Positions 61,410-64,000 of a stretch of 64,000 bases of DNA are shown piece after piece. The position numbers and the translations under genes are program-made. The stretch is from assembly GCA_002415025.1 (NCBI GenBank), contig DIBR01000038.1, positions 7,025-71,024 of the forward strand, written 5' to 3'. Origin of the DNA: Spongiibacteraceae bacterium UBA5047. Lineage in GTDB: Bacteria; Pseudomonadota; Gammaproteobacteria; Pseudomonadales; Spongiibacteraceae. Every line of letters starts with the position of its first letter. Positions within the stretch are counted from its first letter, which is position 1. Below the pieces are notes generated by a model. The model ran no database searches, was not told the DNA's origin, and was given only the letters and a program-made list of their open reading frames with translations.

Positions 61410-62825
61410 ATGATCAAGAAGATTCTGATAGCCAACCGGGGCGAAATCGCCGTGCGGATTGTGCGCGCCTGCGCCGAAATGGGGATTCGCTCGGTGGCGG
61501 TGTACACCGAACCGGACCGCTATGCCCTGCATGTAAAGCGCGCCGACGAGGCCCACAGTCTGGGCAGTGATCCGCTGGCGGGCTATCTGAACCCCCATCA
61601 TATTGTGAATCTGGCCGTTGAAGCAGGTTGCGACGCCATTCATCCCGGCTACGGCTTTTTGTCCGAGAACGCCGAACTGGCGCGTATCTGCAAGCAGCGG
61701 GGGGTGATCTTTATCGGGCCTTCCTCTGAGGTCATTCATCGCATGGGCGACAAGACCCAGGCACGCCAGGCAATGACTGACGCGGGCGTGCCGGTGACGC
61801 CGGGCAGTGCGGGCAATCTGGCCAGCGTTGACGATGCCATAAAAGAAGCGGGCCGTATTGGTTACCCGGTCATGCTCAAGGCGACCTCTGGTGGTGGCGG
61901 GCGCGGTATTCGCCGCTGCGACAGTGAGGCGGAACTGGCGCGCAACTACGAGCGGGTGATTTCCGAGGCCACCAAGGCCTTCGGCAATGCCGATGTGTTT
62001 ATGGAAAAGTGCATCGTCAATCCCCGCCATATCGAGGTGCAGATACTGGCCGACAGCCACGGCAATGTGGTGCATCTGTTCGAGCGGGACTGCTCCATTC
62101 AGCGGCGCAATCAGAAGCTGATCGAAATTGCCCCCTCGCCCCAACTGACCCCGGAACAGCGCGCCTATGTTGGTGAGTTAGCGGTTACTGCGGCAGAGGC
62201 GGTGGGCTACGAAAACGCCGGTACGGTCGAGTTTCTGCTGGCTGACAACCAGGTCTACTTTATGGAAATGAACACCCGCGTGCAGGTGGAACACACCATC
62301 ACCGAGCAGATTACCGGGGTGGATATTGTGCGTGAGCAAATCCGTATTGCCAGTGGCCTGACGCTGGGTTTTCGCCAGCAGGACATCAGCTTTCGCGGCT
62401 ACGCCCTGCAACTGCGGATTAATGCCGAAGACCCGAAAAACAATTTTTTGCCGAGCTTTGGCAAGATCAGCCGCTACTACGCGCCGGGCGGCCCCGGTGT
62501 GCGCGTGGATACGGCCATTTACACCGGTTACGACATTCCTCCGTATTTTGATTCCATGTGTCTGAAGCTGATTGTCTGGAGCCTGCGCTGGGACGACGTG
62601 CTGGACCGCGCGGTGCGCGCACTCAACGACATGCGCTTGCAGGGCATCAAAACCACCGCGCCCTACTATCAACAGATATTGCAGCATCCGGATTTCCGGT
62701 CCGGAACCTTCGACACCAGTTTTGTTGATCAGCATCCCGAGCTGCTGCAGTACTCGGAAAAAAGCCGGCCGGAGGATATTGCCCTGGCTATCGCCACCGC
62801 CATCGCGGCCTACGCTGGCCTGTAA
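61410..62825 (+). CDS. pycA: Pyruvate carboxylase subunit A (biotin carboxylase)
   Basis: 471 residues, collinear with biotin carboxylases: KKILIANRGEIAVRIVRACAEMGI, the ATP-grasp GGGGRGIRR loop, DCSIQRRNQKLIEIAPSP and MNTRVQVEHTITEQITG with the catalytic residues. It carboxylates biotin with ATP and bicarbonate. With pycB and the PycR regulator it forms a two-subunit pyruvate carboxylase that refills oxaloacetate. The start is the first ATG after GACAGGCG. A 12-base gap separates it from pycB. Confidence 0.93.
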   Translation: MIKKILIANRGEIAVRIVRACAEMGIRSVAVYTEPDRYALHVKRADEAHSLGSDPLAGYLNPHHIVNLAVEAGCDAIHPGYGFLSENAELARICKQRGVIFIGPSSEVIHRMGDKTQARQAMTDAGVPVTPGSAGNLASVDDAIKEAGRIGYPVMLKATSGGGGRGIRRCDSEAELARNYERVISEATKAFGNADVFMEKCIVNPRHIEVQILADSHGNVVHLFERDCSIQRRNQKLIEIAPSPQLTPEQRAYVGELAVTAAEAVGYENAGTVEFLLADNQVYFMEMNTRVQVEHTITEQITGVDIVREQIRIASGLTLGFRQQDISFRGYALQLRINAEDPKNNFLPSFGKISRYYAPGGPGVRVDTAIYTGYDIPPYFDSMCLKLIVWSLRWDDVLDRAVRALNDMRLQGIKTTAPYYQQILQHPDFRSGTFDTSFVDQHPELLQYSEKSRPEDIALAIATAIAAYAGL

Positions 62826-62837
62826 TTGGAGACCACA

Positions 62838-64000
62838 ATGACTAAACCTGTACACATCACCGACGTGGTACTGCGCGACGGCCACCAGTCACTCATCGCC
62901 ACGCGCATGCGCCTTGAAGACATGCTGCCGGTCTGCGACAAACTCGACCGTGTTGGCTTCTGGTCGCTGGAAGTCTGGGGCGGCGCAACCTTTGATGCCT
63001 GCGTGCGTTTCCTGAAAGAAGATCCCTGGGAGCGCCTGCGACAGTTGCGTGCGGCGCTGCCCAATACCCGTTTGCAAATGTTGCTGCGCGGACAAAACCT
63101 GCTGGGTTATCGCCACTACGCCGACGACGTGGTGCAGGCCTTTGTCGAAAAATCTGCCGACAACGGTATTGATGTCTTTCGTGTATTCGATGCCATGAAT
63201 GACGTGCGCAATATCGAAACCGCGATTAAAGCTGTCAAGAAGACTGGTAAACATGCCCAGGGCACACTTTGCTACACCACCAGCCCGGTGCACACCGTTG
63301 CGGCTTTTGTAGAACAGGCCAAAACCATGGCAGCAATGGGTTGCGATTCCATTGCCATCAAGGATATGGCCGGCTTGCTGACGCCATTCGCAACCGGCGA
63401 ATTGATCAAGGCGCTCAAGTCGGAAATTGATCTGCCGCTGTTTCTGCACAGCCACAGCACCTCCGGTCTGGCACCGCTGTGTCAACTCAAGGCAATTGAA
63501 AATGGCGTTGACCATATCGACACGGCGATTTCGGCTTTTGCCAGCGGCACCAGTCACCCGGCGACGGAATCGATGGTGGCAGCCCTGAAATGCACCGAGT
63601 ACGACAGCGGTCTTGATCTGGAATTGCTGGGCGAAATAGCGCGCTATTTTTGGGTCGTTAGAAAAAAATACCACCAGTTTGAAAGCGAGTTCACCCGCGA
63701 GGATGTCTCCGTTCAGATCAATCAGGTGCCGGGCGGGATGATGTCCAACCTCGCCAACCAGCTCAAGGAGCAGGGCGCGCTCGATCGCATTCAGGACGTG
63801 TTTGCCGAGATTCCCCGTGTGCGTGAAGACCTGGGTTTTCCACCGCTGGTGACGCCTACATCCCAGATTGTGGGCACCCAGGCGGTGATGAACGTATTGG
63901 CGGGTTCACGCTATAAAACCATTACCAACGAAGTGAAGCGCTACCTCATGGGCCACTACGGCAAGGCCCCTGCTGCCGTCGATGAAGAGCTGCGGCGAAA
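62838..64000 (+). CDS. pycB: Pyruvate carboxylase subunit B / oxaloacetate decarboxylase alpha-like (5' part)
   Basis: The window ends inside this gene; 387 codons are seen. DVVLRDGHQSLIATRMRLEDM and EVWGGATFDACVRFL start the carboxyltransferase TIM barrel, with the metal and pyruvate-site residues in VFDAMNDVRN, DMAGLLTP and HSHSTSGLA. The biotinyl domain must lie beyond the right edge. It transfers the carboxyl group from biotin to pyruvate. An oxaloacetate decarboxylase is the alternative, but no beta or gamma membrane subunits are here and the pycR-pycA context favours pyruvate carboxylase. Confidence 0.9.
   Translation, partial: MTKPVHITDVVLRDGHQSLIATRMRLEDMLPVCDKLDRVGFWSLEVWGGATFDACVRFLKEDPWERLRQLRAALPNTRLQMLLRGQNLLGYRHYADDVVQAFVEKSADNGIDVFRVFDAMNDVRNIETAIKAVKKTGKHAQGTLCYTTSPVHTVAAFVEQAKTMAAMGCDSIAIKDMAGLLTPFATGELIKALKSEIDLPLFLHSHSTSGLAPLCQLKAIENGVDHIDTAISAFASGTSHPATESMVAALKCTEYDSGLDLELLGEIARYFWVVRKKYHQFESEFTREDVSVQINQVPGGMMSNLANQLKEQGALDRIQDVFAEIPRVREDLGFPPLVTPTSQIVGTQAVMNVLAGSRYKTITNEVKRYLMGHYGKAPAAVDEELRR

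Noticed and set aside
61347..62144. 265-codon minus-strand frame
   Set aside because: Antisense of pycA, no recognised domain, and pycA is certain.

Overview
The window looks like chromosomal DNA of a facultatively anaerobic, microaerobically respiring proteobacterium, most likely a gammaproteobacterium. Reasons: a split pyruvate carboxylase (pycA, pycB) with a divergent LysR regulator arranged as in Pseudomonas, a ccoNOQP-I-S cluster, NhaD and NnrS, and an FNR/ANR-type regulator whose TTGAT-N4-ATCAA targets recur through the window. The species cannot be named from the sequence alone. No tRNA, rRNA, CRISPR array, transposase or integrase was seen.

Layout. 0-2.6 kb: a cytosolic redoxin, an rnk-like gene in a three-gene overlapping operon with an orphan ipdB-like CoA-transferase gene, and a truncated Cys-rich (SufR-like) regulator. 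2.7-8.9 kb: cbb3 oxidase (ccoNOQP), its copper ATPase ccoI and ccoS, behind a perfect FNR box. 8.8-13.3 kb: nhaD, a hemerythrin protein, a sirB2-like gene fused to a decayed hemerythrin gene, a 35-residue membrane peptide behind FNR boxes, and a PdxH-like flavoprotein. 13.4-19.4 kb: an NO-responsive unit, norR divergent from an operon encoding a copper nitrite reductase, two c-type cytochromes, a two-domain multicopper oxidase and NnrS; the intergenic region has a good sigma-54 promoter and three GT-N7-AC NorR-type sites. 19.5-24.3 kb: a CPA2 K+/H+ antiporter, a sirB2 relic, and a His-rich secreted protein, porin and diheme cytochrome. 24.5-27.1 kb: fixJ, fixL (haem PAS) and fnr. 27.7-31.7 kb: a second nitrite reductase (nirK with a fused cytochrome c domain), nirV, a SCO protein, a broken VIT-family transporter and a small ion channel. 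31.7-40.2 kb: CusABC-type copper efflux divergent from a CopA ATPase with an FNR box between. 40.4-43.5 kb: a lipoprotein hydrolase and a second, frameshifted copy of the Cys-rich regulator. 43.8-49.5 kb: a fused beta-helix/diheme lipoprotein, then SRPBCC, AraC and VOC genes. 49.6-51.7 kb: an OmpR/QseC-type two-component pair. 51.9-60.4 kb: a tight four-gene operon of planctomycete-type domains (PSCyt1-DUF1549-DUF1553, DUF1501, a membrane PSCyt1-repeat protein) ending in a TonB-dependent receptor. 60.4-64 kb: pycR, pycA and the start of pycB.

How it fits together. FixLJ (oxygen) and FNR (oxygen/redox) probably switch on cbb3 oxidase, the nirK-nirV-SCO unit, copper handling and NO-related genes at low oxygen. 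NorR/sigma-54 adds an NO-triggered layer for the second nitrite reductase operon. Copper supply (CcoI, CopA, SCO, Cus) matches the copper demand of cbb3 oxidase, two nitrite reductases and the multicopper oxidase. No NO reductase, nitrate reductase, NirS or N2O reductase is present here. The 2.6-43.5 kb block carries several decayed or duplicated fragments and is bracketed by two copies of the same regulator family, which suggests an accessory respiratory block with a recombination history.
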